A stretch of 64,000 nucleotides of DNA from Skeletonema tropicum (lineage: Eukaryota; Bacillariophyta; Thalassiosirophyceae; Thalassiosirales; Thalassiosiraceae). Location: NCBI GenBank assembly GCA_037178625.1, contig JAWZXG010000048.1, positions 1-64,000 on the forward strand, given 5' to 3'. Below, one piece after another: positions 42,601 through 55,731 of the stretch (positions within the stretch are counted from its first letter, which is position 1; the number at the start of each line of letters is the position of its first letter). The translations under genes and the position numbers were made by a program. Under the pieces are notes generated by a model, which was not told the DNA's origin, did not search any database, and saw only the letters and a list, made by a program, of their open reading frames with translations.

Positions 42601-45422
42601 GGTTGAAGATCCAAGCGACGCATTCTTTCGCAGTCCATGGCAGGTACTCGCTCGATTTATTGGCCTGTAGAAGTAATTGGGCGTCATAATAGTACTGGAA
42701 ATCACGTGTGGTGTGGGTGGCACGTCGGCAGGGTGTGACATGCCGCCGAGACCTAGCGACAAAAGGAGCTTGTATGGCAGGATGGCAGGAGATAATATAT
42801 CTACAATGGTTGATGGACACTATATCTTTGATTTGCCTCTCTACAGTAATCTAGCATTCAGCTTAACGGTTGAAAGGGCGAAATATTTGGAGACGGAGCG
42901 TGTAGATGCTAATTCGGTTGCACAGTCCATCGTCAAAAGTGTCGAAAACTACGACTCCGCCAATAGGTAGGCTTGCTGAATTCAACTTGAACCGAGTTGC
43001 TGTTGCAAGAGGTGGGGAGCACAATCAGGCCCGTTATGATGAGGGAACTTGGGATTCATACTTCCAAGCCCCCGATTTCGACTGGAATATCATCAAGCAG
43101 ACTGAGCGTCAGTGTATGCTCGTGTTCTGTGACCTATTCTCTACCGGCTATGCCCATTCTGCTCACTTGCCGTCTTCTATCTATTTGGTGGTCTCCGCCG
43201 TGACAATGTTAGTGCTCTCAAAGCGCCCTACATCTTCCCCCACTTGAGAAATATGAAAAATGAAAGTGTTGCAACTAGAATGACAAAAATTCTCCGCAAT
43301 AATATTGAGCACGAGCTCCGTCGGAAAACGTTGTTCACGTCACGATCGATGAGAAAGGGCAGCATGACCGAGTTCCGGTTACACCGCCCGAGATCTATCT
43401 TACGAGGAGGAACTTGCTCGCAGTGGGCATACAATTCTACCCGCCAACACCTTTGGAGAAGACAATGCTTCTATGGGCATCAGAAGAGCATCCCACCAAG
43501 AAGCAGAAGGCCACGGCAAGTACCCCTCCAGAATCAGAGACAGCCAATGCAGGTACCACCTAACAATCAGCCTACAATACCGTTGTGGCTAATGCCATCA
43601 AATCTACAGGGAACAATAAGACTGGTGGTGTTACTGTCCTGACTGAGTTGGAGAGGTTTGTGGAAGTTGGCACCATTAGTAAAAAAACAAAAGGATTTTC
43701 TTAGTGCCGGCAGTGTGGGGCTTGTTTCAAAGTCCATCCTCAATGATATATGAAGAATGATTTGATTATTGGACTCCCTGATTATAATTCCCTGGGGTCT
43801 GAAGGGGCTAGGTATTGCAGGGGAGTGACTGCTACTGCCATGGTCATCACTGCCGAGCAGTGGAAGGAGTTGTGCAATTTGGAGCCGACCGATCTCGATA
43901 ATGATATCAATCGCAGGTTGTCGACCTTGAAGTGCAAGCACAGCTTCATCAAAGCGACAAAAGAAGCAAGGCAACATCAAGTATTCACAGTCTTGCCGAG
44001 AGAATTCAAAAGTTATGAAGAAACGGAAAGACGATGGTATGAGTGATTTAGAGACTAAGAACAAAATTCTTCGTGAGATTGGAATTCAAAGTGGACAGCA
44101 ATCACTCCGTGATGTATTTTCTCGGAGAAGTTCTAGTACGTAGTTAATTGTTACTCCTATGTAATAGTTCAAAGTGGACAGCAATCACTCTGTGATATTG
44201 CTTGCTGGACCTGGCTGTGGCACGTGTATTATTGCTCTAGTAATAGGATGGATATCTACGAGTACTTGAATTTACTTTACTTTGACTTCTAAGTACTCCC
44301 CCTCCATGCATGCATTCATTTCTATTCATTTCCCACTTGGGAAGTTTGGCAATCTCCGCTGCCGAGGGGCCAGTGGAACGGACAGCCTTGGCTTCAGTAA
44401 CGGCATCATTGAAAGACTTTACACTTCTGAAAATGCAGCCAATGATGCATGACGAGTGAATATACGAATCATGATTCAGTCATGACCATGGCGCATAAAC
44501 TAACAAAGTCACCAGAACTGCCAAGAGGAATTACTTGCAAACTCAACCAGGATGACCAATCACCTAGGCCTCTCCTTGATGCTGCTGCCCAATTTCGATA
44601 GCTACATTTCCATCCTCTGCACCCACTACACCACTTCCAACGACACAAACTGAAAGTAACACTGGTTGATCGCATCCACGATAATCCAAGCGCTTGCAGT
44701 CGCCACCTTCCACCTTCCGTATCGAGTCGGATTCTACTGGTAATCCTGCAGAACAACGGTATTGTCATGTCGAGAGAGTCCCAATGCAAGTTGACCAATT
44801 GTTATTTTGGAAAATATGAATCCCAATTTGTTGCCCACTAGATAACTAGCCATAATGACTTGGCACTTCCTTCTGCGGTAAGAAGATCAAAGATAAACTA
44901 GTCACAGCATTTATTGAATGTCCCAAAACGCTTCCTTGAGTTCATTGGCGCTTCCACATAATGCAGATCTTTCCATCCTTACTATACAGCCCGTCACGTA
45001 AATCGATGCTTGGGATGGCAGTTACGTTATGAGTTATGAGGCAAGACGATGATAAAATTGCAGTGTTGATGAGGATGACGGATGTAATGTGTATTTGCCC
45101 CGCCCGCCTGGTTCTGGTTGAATCTCCAGCCCTCCTCCTCCATTGTTGATTCATTCCATCAGCACTCTGTTTTTGAGAGTCATTGCTATCAGCGGCAGAA
45201 TGAATGTCCACCGTCCACCCTCAGTTGCCTCTCTTATGAGACAATGATACAACGTTGTGTGATGCTACATCGCTCGGTGCTCGGTGCCTATGGTACCTGT
45301 GCTGCTGTGTTTCCATATTCCCGTTTCTGCCCAAACTTGTCCCGTTTCTGCCCAAACTTGTCCCGTTTCTGCCCAAACTTGTCCCAGGTTGATATCTCAT
45401 GCACGCTCATGATGATTTAATA
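42601..45422 (+). repeat. Array unit u2 (2,822 bp)
   Basis: Complete unit, one 21-bp repeat fewer than u1 (three copies) and one extra A in the A run near 43681. The decayed gene spans 42740-44143 with the same frame breaks as u1. Confidence 0.92.
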
Positions 45423-46603
45423 GGTTGAAGATCCAAGCGACGCATTCTTTCGCAGTCCATGGCAGGTAGTCGCTCGATTTATTGGCCTGTAGAAGTAATT
45501 GGGCGTCATAATAGTACTGGAAATCACGTGTGGTGTGGGTGGCACGTCGGCAGGGTGTGACATGCCGCCGAGACCTAGCGACAAAAGGAGCTTGTATGGC
45601 AGGATGGCAGGAGATAATATATCTACAATGGTTGATGGACACTATATCTTTGATTTGCCTCTCTACAGTAATCTAGCATTCAGCTTAACGGTTGAAAGGG
45701 CGAAATATTTGGAGACGGAGCGTGTAGATGCTAATTCGGTTGCACAGTCCATCGTCAAAAGTGTCGAAAACTACGACTCCGCCAATAGGTAGGCTTGCTG
45801 AATTCAACTTGAACCGAGTTGCTGTTGCAAGAGGTGGGGAGCACAATCAGGCCCGTTATGATGAGGGAACTTGGGATTCATACTTCCAAGCCCCCGATTT
45901 CGACTGGAATATCATCAAGCAGACTGAGCGTCAGTGTATGCTCGTGTTCTGTGACCTATTCTCTACCGGCTATGCCCATTCTGCTCACTTGCCGTCTTCT
46001 ATCTATTTGGTGGTCTCCGCCGTGACAATGTTAGTGCTCTCAAAGCGCCCTACATCTTCCCCCACTTGAGAAATATGAAAAATGAAAGTGTTGCAACTAG
46101 AATGACAAAAATTCTCCGCAATAATATTGAGCACGAGCTCCGTCGGAAAACGTTGTTCACGTCACGATCGATGAGAAAGGGCAGCATGACCGAGTTCCGG
46201 TTACACCGCCCGAGATCTATCTTACGAGGAGGAACTTGCTCGCAGTGGGCATACAATTCTACCCGCCAACACCTTTGGAGAAGACAATGCTTCTATGGGC
46301 ATCAGAAGAGCATCCCACCAAGAAGCAGAAGGCCACGGCAAGTACCCCTCCAGAATCAGAGACAGCCAATGCAGGTACCACCTAACAATCAGCCTACAAT
46401 ACCGTTGTGGCTAATGCCATCAAATCTACAGGGAACAATAAGACTGGTGGTGTTACTGTCCTGACTGAGTTGGAGACCTCTGAAGCTGGAATATTGTGAT
46501 ATCATATTTTCTCCCAATGCATCAGATTTGTGATTGTGTTATCAGAGGCTCATCTGATGCTCTTCTGACTGTCAGATTTTGAAATGCAAGCATCAGTATA
46601 AAG

Positions 46604-48070
46604 TGTTAGATTACACGTACGTAGATACAAGTAGAGTACGGAAATACTCTAATCATTATCTTTTATCTCCTATCTAATCTATCAATAGCATCGATTGGAA
46701 GTAGGGAGATCGAGGATACTAACAGGTTATAGAGCCTATACCATCACCAACAATGAAGTTCATTTATGCCATAATTCCATTTGTGAATTTGGCAACCAAC
46801 GAATTTGTTGGCGGCGCAACTCATGCGCTATTAAACAAAATTGTCATTGCCACACCTCCACAAGGTACATGCCATGACAATATTATTAACGGAGCAACAA
46901 CACTACGTGTAGATTCACCAACATTTATCAGTGACACACCTCCTACAAAGCAAACAACATCAATTAGGTACTTACCAGTCGAGGACGCCGACGATGTGTA
47001 CGCAGCCCATGATAACATGCTACACAACTTGGATACTCTTATTAACACCTTTGACGACTCTGAGCAATCTACTCAGTATGAACCATTTAATTATGAAGAC
47101 AGTGACGAGTATGAGGAATTAGTAGAAACTCTTCCACAACTCCAACACGACCTGGAAACAGCGGGGAAGATTTTTTTAGCAGCAACTCAGCGAAATCATA
47201 TTGCATTTGAGGTTGAGGACGAATACAATACTGACGAAGAAGAGAGTTTCATGAAGCTTGAACCGAAGGTTGAGGACGAATACAATACTGATGAAGAAGA
47301 GAGTTCCATGAAGCTTGAACCGAAGGTTGAGGACGAATACAATACTGATGAAGAAGAGAGCTCCATGAAGCTTGAACCGACTGAGGTTACAGCAGCGGAT
47401 ATAGTGCTGAATGATAGCGCGCAGAGGACTCGTATTGGAACTAACAAAATTGAAATTGAGCAGTGGAATTGTGTTGAAACTAAGACAACTGAAGTTGAGC
47501 AGAGGAAACGTATTGGAACTCAAACAACCGATGTTAAGCAGCGGAACTGTATTGGAACTAAGACAACCGATGTTGAGCAGAGGAAATGTATTGGACCTAA
47601 GATGAACGATGTGGATCAGCAGAATATTATTGGAACTAACTCTGGAGTGCAGGCAAAACCGTGGTCGTTTATGATTGACGAAGGTTACCTAGTGGCTGAT
47701 ATTCCCGTTACCTTAATGCATTCAGGCGATCAAATGGGTCTGTATGGTAGCCAGTGGAATCCTGGGATCGACTGGGGTAACCCAGATGATTCAGTTACAA
47801 AAACAACCCTTGATTACCCCAATGATGTTGGAGACAACTTGGTCACGTCACTCATTGTAAAGTGGACTTCCTTTGTCCTTTATTGAAAGGATAGAGATGC
47901 TATTTGGTACAATCCGATATCGACTACGTGATATCGAATTGTGGGGGGGTGTTAGATTACACGTACGTAGATACAAGTAGAGTACGGAAATACTCTAATC
48001 ATTATCTTTTATCTCCTATCTAATCTATCAATAGCATCGATTGGAAGTAGGGAGATCGAGGATACTAACA
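46604..48070 (+). mobile_element. Small LTR retrotransposon inserted in E4
   Basis: Two identical 121-bp direct repeats (46604-46724 and 47950-48070) begin TGTTAGATTACACG and end ACTAACA, flanked by a 5-bp target duplication TAAAG (46599-46603, 48071-48075). GGTTATAGAGC follows the left LTR directly and resembles a tRNA primer-binding site. A G-rich purine tract (GTGGGGGGG, 47941-47949) precedes the right LTR. The interior is only 1,225 bp and has no reverse transcriptase, integrase or protease motif, so this is a non-autonomous TRIM- or Gag-only-like element. Identical LTRs point to recent insertion. Confidence 0.88.
46753..47886 (+). CDS. 377-aa repetitive acidic protein of the LTR element
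   Basis: A single open frame fills the element interior, starting MKFIYAIIPFVNLATNEFVG. Residues about 100-150 are acidic (EDSDEYEELVETL). Three 19-residue tandem repeats (VEDEYNTDEEESSMKLEPK) lie at 47212-47382, followed by six 13-residue repeats of the type TTDVEQRKCIGTK at 47407-47640. The C-terminus is different (MIDEGYLVADIPVTLMHSGD). There is no CCHC box and no enzymatic motif. It might be a divergent Gag or a captured gene; the repeats suggest rapid change. The intact frame over 1.1 kb supports expression or very recent origin. Confidence 0.65.
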   Translation: MKFIYAIIPFVNLATNEFVGGATHALLNKIVIATPPQGTCHDNIINGATTLRVDSPTFISDTPPTKQTTSIRYLPVEDADDVYAAHDNMLHNLDTLINTFDDSEQSTQYEPFNYEDSDEYEELVETLPQLQHDLETAGKIFLAATQRNHIAFEVEDEYNTDEEESFMKLEPKVEDEYNTDEEESSMKLEPKVEDEYNTDEEESSMKLEPTEVTAADIVLNDSAQRTRIGTNKIEIEQWNCVETKTTEVEQRKRIGTQTTDVKQRNCIGTKTTDVEQRKCIGPKMNDVDQQNIIGTNSGVQAKPWSFMIDEGYLVADIPVTLMHSGDQMGLYGSQWNPGIDWGNPDDSVTKTTLDYPNDVGDNLVTSLIVKWTSFVLY

Positions 48071-48197
48071 TAAAGAAACTTTATATCAGAGTAAAATCTG
48101 TCAGCTGTCAGAATAAAAAAACTCTAGATCAGAATAAAATGTTTATCTCATCAGAATATATTCTGATTTTTGTAACATTTTATTGCATGACACATGT

Positions 48198-48450
48198 TTA
48201 ACAACCATTAAAATCCATAACATCACATGACATGACACACAATATGTAACAAAGCTTTATTACTATTACTTCCATGGTGAGCTGGCTGCAGTTATGGAAC
48301 AAGTGTGTTCCCAAATGACAAATGACACATGGACTCAATGGTGAGCTAATGCCTACGGAACCTCTGTCACTTCTGATAGAGGAAGGTTTCTTGCTCTTGT
48401 TATCATTAGACTCTACTAAGCCAAACCAAAGGAGTGAGCCAAGATGGTGT
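48198..48450 (-). CDS. CCHC zinc-knuckle last exon of E4
   Basis: Minus-strand counterpart of 16087-16339 with the same CX2CX4HX4C ligands (CVICHLGTHLFHNC) and the same upstream intron acceptor (CCTCAG). Confidence 0.5.
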
Positions 48451-49514
48451 CTGAGGGTAAAGGATAGCAACAACAGCATCAGTTTAGCAAATGGTATACA
48501 GTGTGTGAAAGAAGCTATTACAAGCAGAGCATCAGACTCTTACCTTTTGATTCCTGCAACGAGCCGAACGGAATTCAATTGCACATAGCTTGTCTGCAGA
48601 CAAAAGAGACAACAAAGAAGTTTAGCCAACAGTCGTGAAAGAATCTAATACATGCCACATCATATTCTCACCTCTTTGTTACTTGGACACGCCAAAGTAA
48701 AATTATTTTAGTCCCTGCGTTGAGCCAAGATGATGTCAGTGACAAGCAGAAATAGTTAGCGAATGGCAATGTGCGTGAAAGAATCTCCAAGAGGCAGCAA
48801 CAAAGTCTCACCTCTTGTCCCTGCGCCAAGCAAAGAGGATGCCGAAGGCAATACAAGAATAAGTTTAGCGAACAATGTTGTTGTAAGAGAAGCAAATACA
48901 TGAGCCAAGATAGACTCACCTCTTTATTCCTGCATCGAACCCTCTCAAAAACGAATAGGTACAGTTGTTCAACATTACCCTTCCAAAGACAAGAGGCTCC
49001 AACAGCAAGAGCCATGTAGACAACAATTGCGTCCAGCACAATGAGCATTCCCCTTACACAGTAGAGACAAAAGCTATGTCAACCCACCGGCCAAAAGCAT
49101 GAGACTCGAGATATTGCAAGGGAATAGATGCTGCTTCCTCCACAACTGCACAACTGAAGGACTCCATAATGCACAACTGACGAGACTTGAGGTATGAAGA
49201 GACTCCTACGGCAAGAGCTTGTCGTGTAGACAAGTAACGACATCAACGAGCCAAGGCATGAGACTTGAGGTATTGAAGGAGAGTGCCACTGCTCAGACCA
49301 CAGCAGAACTGAAGAGACTCCGTGATGAAAAACTGAGGAGACTCCGATGGCAAGAGTTCCTCATGTAGAGGGCAAGTAGTGACATCCACCGGCAAAGGCA
49401 TGAGACTTGAGGTGCTGTTGAAGGAGAGCTCCATAGGTCATGCACAGATATAAGTTTGAGGATGACATTGATGTAAGAAGAGCTATTACAAGCAGCCAGT
49501 ACTCACCTCTTTAT

Positions 49515-50530
49515 AGCCTACAACCAAAGAGACTCCGTAATGAACAACTGAAGAGACTCTGATGGTTGAAGGAGAGTACCGCTGCTCCGACCACTGCAGA
49601 ACTGAAGAGCAGAACATCCACCGGCCAAGGCATGAGACTTGAGGTATTGAAGGAGAGTGCCAATGCTCCGACCACTGCAAAACTGAAGAGACTCCGTAAT
49701 GAACAACCGAAGAGACTCCGATGGCAAGAGTTCCTCGTGCAGAGGACAAGTAGTGACATCCACCGCCCAAGGCATGAGACTTGAGGTATTGAAGGAGAGT
49801 ACCGCTGCTTAGAGCACTGCAGAACTAAAGAAACTCCGTAATGAACAACCGAAGAGACTCCGATGACAAGAGTTCCTCGTGCAGAGGGCAAGTAGTGACA
49901 TCCACCGGCCAAGGCATGAGACTTGAGGTATTGAAGGAGAGTGCCAATGCTCCGACCACTGCAGAACTGAAGAGACTCCGTAATGAACAACCGAAGAGAC
50001 TCTGATGACAAGAGTTCCTCGTGCAGAGGGCAAGTAGTGACATCCACCGGCCAAGGCATGAGACTTGAGGTATTGAAGGAGAGTGCCAATGCTCCGACCA
50101 CTGCAGAACTGAAGAGACTCCGTAATGAACAACCGAAGAGACTCCGATGGCAAGAGTTCCTCGTGCAGAGAACAAGTAGTGACATCCACCGGCCAAGGCA
50201 TGAGACTTGAGGTATTGAAGGAGAGTACCGCTGCTCCGACCACTGCAGAACTAAAGAGACTCTGTAATGAACAACCGAAGAGACTCCGATGGCAAGAGTA
50301 CCACTGCAGAACTGAAGTGACTCCGTAATGAACAACCGAAGAGACTCTGATGGCAAGAGTTCCTCATGTAGAGGGCAAGTAGTGACATCCACCAGCCAAG
50401 GCATGAGACTTGAGGTATTGAAGGAGAGTGCCACTGCTCCGACCACTGCAGAACTGAAGAGACTCTGATGGCAAGAGTTCCTCATGTAGAGGGCAAGTAG
50501 TGACATCCACTGGCCAAGGCATGAGACTTG
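49515..50530 (-). repeat. 142-bp minisatellite of E4
   Basis: About seven units of the same 142-bp repeat as in E1a/E1b, read on the minus strand. A 331-codon frame (50506-49511) crosses the entire array by passing through units in rotating frames. Confidence 0.85.
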
Positions 50531-51894
50531 AGGTATTGTAACGGCAGTGCTGCTGCTTCACTCCGCCACACATCTGAAGAGACTCCGACGACAACAGCGA
50601 AATACCATAGACGAGTAATGACATCTGCAATTGAGGTATTGCAAGGGAAGGAGTGCTGCTGCTCCCACCAACGCACATCTGAAGAGACTTCTTAAAGCAC
50701 AACTGAAGAGACTCCAGTCAAGTAGACAAGTAATGACATCTGTGATGAACAATCGGTTTCCACAGTAGAACAGAAATAGATGCTTCCTCCTTCAATTGAA
50801 TGCCATCTCAGCCAATGAGGATGATGTGTGCACGAAGAGCATTCCACTTCCAATTTGGGAGTTTTATCATAATAGAGAGCAACAAACTCACCCATGTTAG
50901 ACAATGGCTTAGCATTTGTGAACAAACTAAATAAGAAATATTGAATAGCACGTACCTCAAAGTTAATCGTTCCAAGAAGGGACCCATTGCTGCAATAATA
51001 TTATTACCAAATCTGCCAAGAGGTTTCGTCCTCCATATAGCAGCTCAACGGTTCGTTCGTGCAACGCTCATAATGATCAATATCTCAGATGGCACAATAA
51101 GGAGTCACCGTCCCAACGTTCAGCTGTGCGTCCCAAAAGTGCGGTGAAAGAAAGAGGTTTCAGTATGACGGCTGAAAGGACTCCAACTTGCAAAGTTAAT
51201 CACTTCTTAGAACAGAGGGGATCTTTAGATAGCTTCAAGTCCAGTGCAGTCCGTCTTATAACTCCCGGGATTAGTTTCTCGCACGTAGCTTCCACCTTTC
51301 GTCGGGCACATCTATGTCGATGTGGCAGACAATCTTGACGAGTTGCTATATATAAAAGAATCCCCCCCAAACACAAACTTCGGTTGATTTGATGCTTCAG
51401 TTGTATAATATCTGAGTAAAACTCTGTGGTGTAGATGATCAAAACAAAGTAGCCGAGTGATTCCGTCTGATTGGATAACAGTGGAGGCGGAGGGGGAGTG
51501 GATCTGTCGAATTAATAAATGATGTCGTCTGTTAAATTACAAAGTTGGGGAGGGGGGAGACAACAAAATGATTAATTTTAGTGGCGAGGACAATGGCGTT
51601 GTATTTGTGATCAAATTAAATAAAAATATGAAAGAGCACACGTACCTCCAAACAGAGAGCATCAATCCCCAAGTGCTGTTACTGCCACTTCTGGCAATAT
51701 GTACGTGGACTATGCCGATCAAAATAAATAATCACGCATGTCTTTGTAAATGATAGATAAGCATTATCAGTGACCCCAGCCGATGATCACGCCGCAAGCG
51801 CTCATAATATTGTTGAATCGCCGATATTATTGGTGTGTAACACTGTAGGCGAGCACGGTCCATGAAGATGTTATCGTGCATGTGAAGAAGATCG

Positions 51895-52080
51895 TTATTT
51901 TATTTTCATCAACGGACACAAGATAATATGTCGAAGGGCCCAAAACAAAGATGAATGCAGGAGGCGGTTTATTCCTTGAGCATCATCGGTAGATAACGAC
52001 TCTATGTGGATGTTGGCGGCGCTTTGGGGTGATGCACCCATCGGCGGCGAAGGTAGCAAGGGCGGAGTTGTGGACGCCAT
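51895..52080 (-). CDS. 61-aa N-terminal ORF of E4
   Basis: Identical in start context and sequence to the outer-E copy (MASTTPPLLPSPPMGASPQS). It lies about 400 bp inside the left end of E4. Confidence 0.45.
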   Translation of the reverse strand: MASTTPPLLPSPPMGASPQSAANIHIESLSTDDAQGINRLLHSSLFWALRHIILCPLMKIK

Positions 52081-54799
52081 GGTCGTTATTTATTTTGAAA
52101 ATGCTGTACATATTCATAAAAACGACGTTGCACATCTATCAGGAGAAGCAGGGAAAGGGTCACATTTGGATTTCTGTCCTTCTTTCTTCGGTCTTAGACG
52201 CATTTGCTACACACATGACAAAAACATCCCAAATAGTAATGGGAGTGTTTGATAAAGGGCACTTAAAAAATGAGCCCAGAACCTATTCCAACAGCGCTTG
52301 GCCGATGAGAACAAAAAAATCTGATGTGACAGCATCTCAATTCTGATGAATGCACTAAATCAGAATATATTCTGATTTGTCAGAATAAAATTCTGACAAA
52401 TCGGAAAAGATTCTGTCAAATCAGAATATATTCTGATACAACAAAATTAAACTGCAAAAACACAATATTCCAGTTTCAGAGGGAGGTTTGTGGAAGTTGG
52501 CACCATTAGTAAAAAACAAAAGGATTTTCTTAGTGCCGGCAGTGTGGGGCTTGTTTCAAAGTCCATCCTCAATGATATATGAAGAATGATTTGATTATTG
52601 GACTCCCTGATTATAATTCCCTGGGGTCTGAAGGGGCTAGGTATTGCAGGGGAGTGACTGCTACTGCCATGGTCATCACTGCCGAGCAGTGGAAGGAGTT
52701 GTGCAATTTGGAGCCGACCGATCTCGATAATGATATCAATCGCAGGTTGTCGACCTTGAAGTGCAAGCACAGCTTCATCAAAGCGACAAAAGAAGCAAGG
52801 CAACATCAAGTATTCACAGTCTTGCCGAGAGAATTCAAAAGTTATGAAGAAACGGAAAGACGATGGTATGAGTGATTTAGAGACTAAGAACAAAATTCTT
52901 CGTGAGATTGGAATTCAAAGTGGACAGCAATCACTCCGTGATGTATTTTCTCGGAGAAGTTCTAGTACGTAGTTAATTGTTACTCCTATGTAATAGTTCA
53001 AAGTGGACAGCAATCACTCTGTGATATTGCTTGCTGGACCTGGCTGTGGCACGTGTATTATTGCTCTAGTAATAGGATGGATATCTACGAGTACTTGAAT
53101 TTACTTTACTTTGACTTCTAAGTACTCCCCCTCCATGCATGCATTCATTTCTATTCATTTCCCACTTGGGAAGTTTGGCAATCTCCGCTGCCGAGGGGCC
53201 AGTGGAACGGACAGCCTTGGCTTCAGTAACGGCATCATTGAAAGACTTTACACTTCTGAAAATGCAGCCAATGATGCATGACGAGTGAATATACGAATCA
53301 TGATTCAGTCATGACCATGGCGCATAAACTAACAAAGTCACCAGAACTGCCAAGAGGAATTACTTGCAAACTCAACCAGGATGACCAATCACCTAGGCCT
53401 CTCCTTGATGCTGCTGCCCAATTTCGATAGCTACATTTCCATCCTCTGCACCCACTACACCACTTCCAACGACACAAACTGAAAGTAACACTGGTTGATC
53501 GCATCCACGATAATCCAAGCGCTTGCAGTCGCCACCTTCCACCTTCCGTATCGAGTCGGATTCTACTGGTAATCCTGCAGAACAACGGTATTGTCATGTC
53601 GAGAGAGTCCCAATGCAAGTTGACCAATTGTTATTTTGGAAAATATGAATCCCAATTTGTTGCCCACTAGATAACTAGCCATAATGACTTGGCACTTCCT
53701 TCTGCGGTAAGAAGATCAAAGATAAACTAGTCACAGCATTTATTGAATGTCCCAAAACGCTTCCTTGAGTTCATTGGCGCTTCCACATAATGCAGATCTT
53801 TCCATCCTTACTATACAGCCCGTCACGTAAATCGATGCTTGGGATGGCAGTTACGTTATGAGTTATGAGGCAAGACGATGATAAAATTGCAGTGTTGATG
53901 AGGATGACGGATGTAATGTGTATTTGCCCCGCCCGCCTGGTTCTGGTTGAATCTCCAGCCCTCCTCCTCCATTGTTGATTCATTCCATCAGCACTCTGTT
54001 TTTGAGAGTCATTGCTATCAGCGGCAGAATGAATGTCCACCGTCCACCCTCAGTTGCCTCTCTTATGAGACAATGATACAACGTTGTGTGATGCTACATC
54101 GCTCAGTGCTCGGTGCCTATGGTACCTGTGCTGCTGTGTTTCCATATTCTTCCCGTTTCTGCCCAAACTTGTCCCGTTTCTGCCCAAACTTGTCCCGTTT
54201 CTGCCCAAACTTGTCCCAGGTTGATATCTCATGCACGCTCATGATGATTTAATAGGTTGAAGAGAGAGAGGCTACGCTGCACACGCGTATTTCGAACACA
54301 CCACTGCACACACCACTCAAATTGTAAGTGGTGACGTGGCACATCTGCCTCACGTCCTTGCTTCCGACTTCCTGGCTGGCGCCGGCGCTCCCAACCCAAA
54401 CCGCCAGTGATTTAATCCAACACATAACAACAAAACCATGATATCTCCTACAGCCATGACGCCATCCAACTTCATACGAAAATTATTTCATGCTACTACC
54501 ATATCATCATTGATCCTATCAGCACACCGTCTCCTTACGAGTAAAAAATCCAGGTAAATATTCAGTGTTTATTATTTTATCTGCTCTACACAAAAAATGT
54601 TGTTACTTACTGAATAATTTCCGAAAAACAACTCCGCACACAGGCCTAATACTCTTATCCCGATCTCCTCCTTTGGCGTTTTCTAATGAATTATTATCAG
54701 CGTCAATTTATCATTGTGCTGTCAGGCGTTATTGATAACAGGGCAAAAGATGAGGTTCTCTGAAGAAATTATTGATATTATTTAAGATTTCCGGGGGCG

Positions 54800-55072
54800 A
54801 TGGATAGTGGACAGTATTCAGGAGGAAAGGGTGGCAGTCTTGGGGGCAAGCTATTCCATGGCTTAATCCTGTTTGACTGCTTTTCATTCTGTATTGAGTG
54901 GCTTCCTCTAACTTCGTATCATCTCGGCTGCTCCTCATGCTCATCACATTCTCAAGAATTACTGACCAACGTTACTGATTGGGAATCAATTACATCGAAG
55001 GGGTCGTTGCTGCCCCCTTCGACTTGCTGGAAATCTGGAGAAATTATCTCTTTTCTACGCAACAATAGATAG
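54800..55072 (+). CDS. Unknown 90-aa ORF of M1
   Basis: Same frame as 37911-38183 of M0. No recognisable domain. Confidence 0.3.
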   Translation: MDSGQYSGGKGGSLGGKLFHGLILFDCFSFCIEWLPLTSYHLGCSSCSSHSQELLTNVTDWESITSKGSLLPPSTCWKSGEIISFLRNNR

Positions 55073-55222
55073 CCACCGTACAACGGCGATGTTCGTCATG
55101 GTCAAGCAATGGACGGGGAAGACGCAGATCGACGTCTAATGATTGACGGAGAGAAGATTTGAATTGAAGCCTCCCATTGTGATGTCTGGCACTACTTTTC
55201 CGATTGGAAGGGGAGAAGCCAA

Positions 55223-55600
55223 ATGAATATGGTCGAAGCAATATTTCTTTTCATTTCTACTCAAAATCAATTACTTCTTAGTTGGTCTGCGCACTTGCCC
55301 TTTTCCTGGGACTTCGCCCAAGGAATGTCTTCGTCGACATATTCAAAGTTACCCTATCCTTTCGCGACGGATCCAATCCCCTCCTCTGGCATAGGACGAG
55401 GAGAAGGGGCTAAGGCCTTTGACAAGTTGGAGGGAGATTTGATGTGTCTCTTATATTTACATCGTTGGACGGAGATGCAGAAGCAACAACTGCGGTGGGA
55501 GTCTGCCGGCACTATTGATCGATTTCATCTGAAGATGGGAGAGAGGAAGTTTCCCATTCACGAGGACGTCGTGTTTTTCAGTTGCAGAAATAGAAAGTGA
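55223..55600 (+). CDS. Unknown 125-aa ORF of M1
   Basis: Same frame as the two copies in M0 (MNMVEAIFLF...). It is followed by a GTGAGT donor-like site at 55611, so it may be an exon whose partner is lost. Confidence 0.35.
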   Translation: MNMVEAIFLFISTQNQLLLSWSAHLPFSWDFAQGMSSSTYSKLPYPFATDPIPSSGIGRGEGAKAFDKLEGDLMCLLYLHRWTEMQKQQLRWESAGTIDRFHLKMGERKFPIHEDVVFFSCRNRK

Positions 55601-55731
55601 CCTTATAAAAGTGAGTACAAACTTAGTACATAAGTTGATGACATCTCTGAATGCAATCAGTCTCACATCTAACTAACTTTTTTACGTTATAAATATCCTT
55701 TCACTTCCACAGAATACATTTATGACTCCAA

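Larger units (their letters stand above)
46477..52482 (-). mobile_element. Element E4 in array unit u3, carrying an LTR element
   Basis: Inverted orientation: the right end (CCTCTGAAGCTGG) is at 46477 and the left end (CCAGTTTCAGAGG) at 52482. GA is duplicated at 46475-46476 and 52483-52484, and the empty site GGAGAGGTTTG is seen in every other unit. Without the 1,472-bp LTR insertion the element is 4,534 bp, close to the inner E. It has a single left end, the 142-bp minisatellite at 49515-50530, the intron series (48450-49510) and the zinc-knuckle exon (48198-48450). Confidence 0.9.
45423..54263 (+). repeat. Array unit u3, split by E4
   Basis: The unit is 45423-46476 plus 52485-54263, about 2.82 kb when E4 is removed. 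E4 lies inside the decayed gene (45562-46476, continuing to 52972). The 21-bp repeat has three copies at about 54152-54216, with TTC added before the first. M1 is inserted exactly at the u3/u4 border, and the border sequence GGTTGAAGA is duplicated by that insertion. Confidence 0.9.

Noticed and set aside
46753..47886. Reverse transcriptase or integrase in the LTR element
   Set aside because: None of the family motifs (YxDD, zinc HHCC, DDE) occur in the 377 residues.
49566..50328. Charged frames on the strand opposite the minisatellite (for example RLRWQEFLVQR)
   Set aside because: Splice donors, branch motifs and acceptors of E all lie on the other strand; these frames are read-throughs of the same repeat and mostly end within two units.
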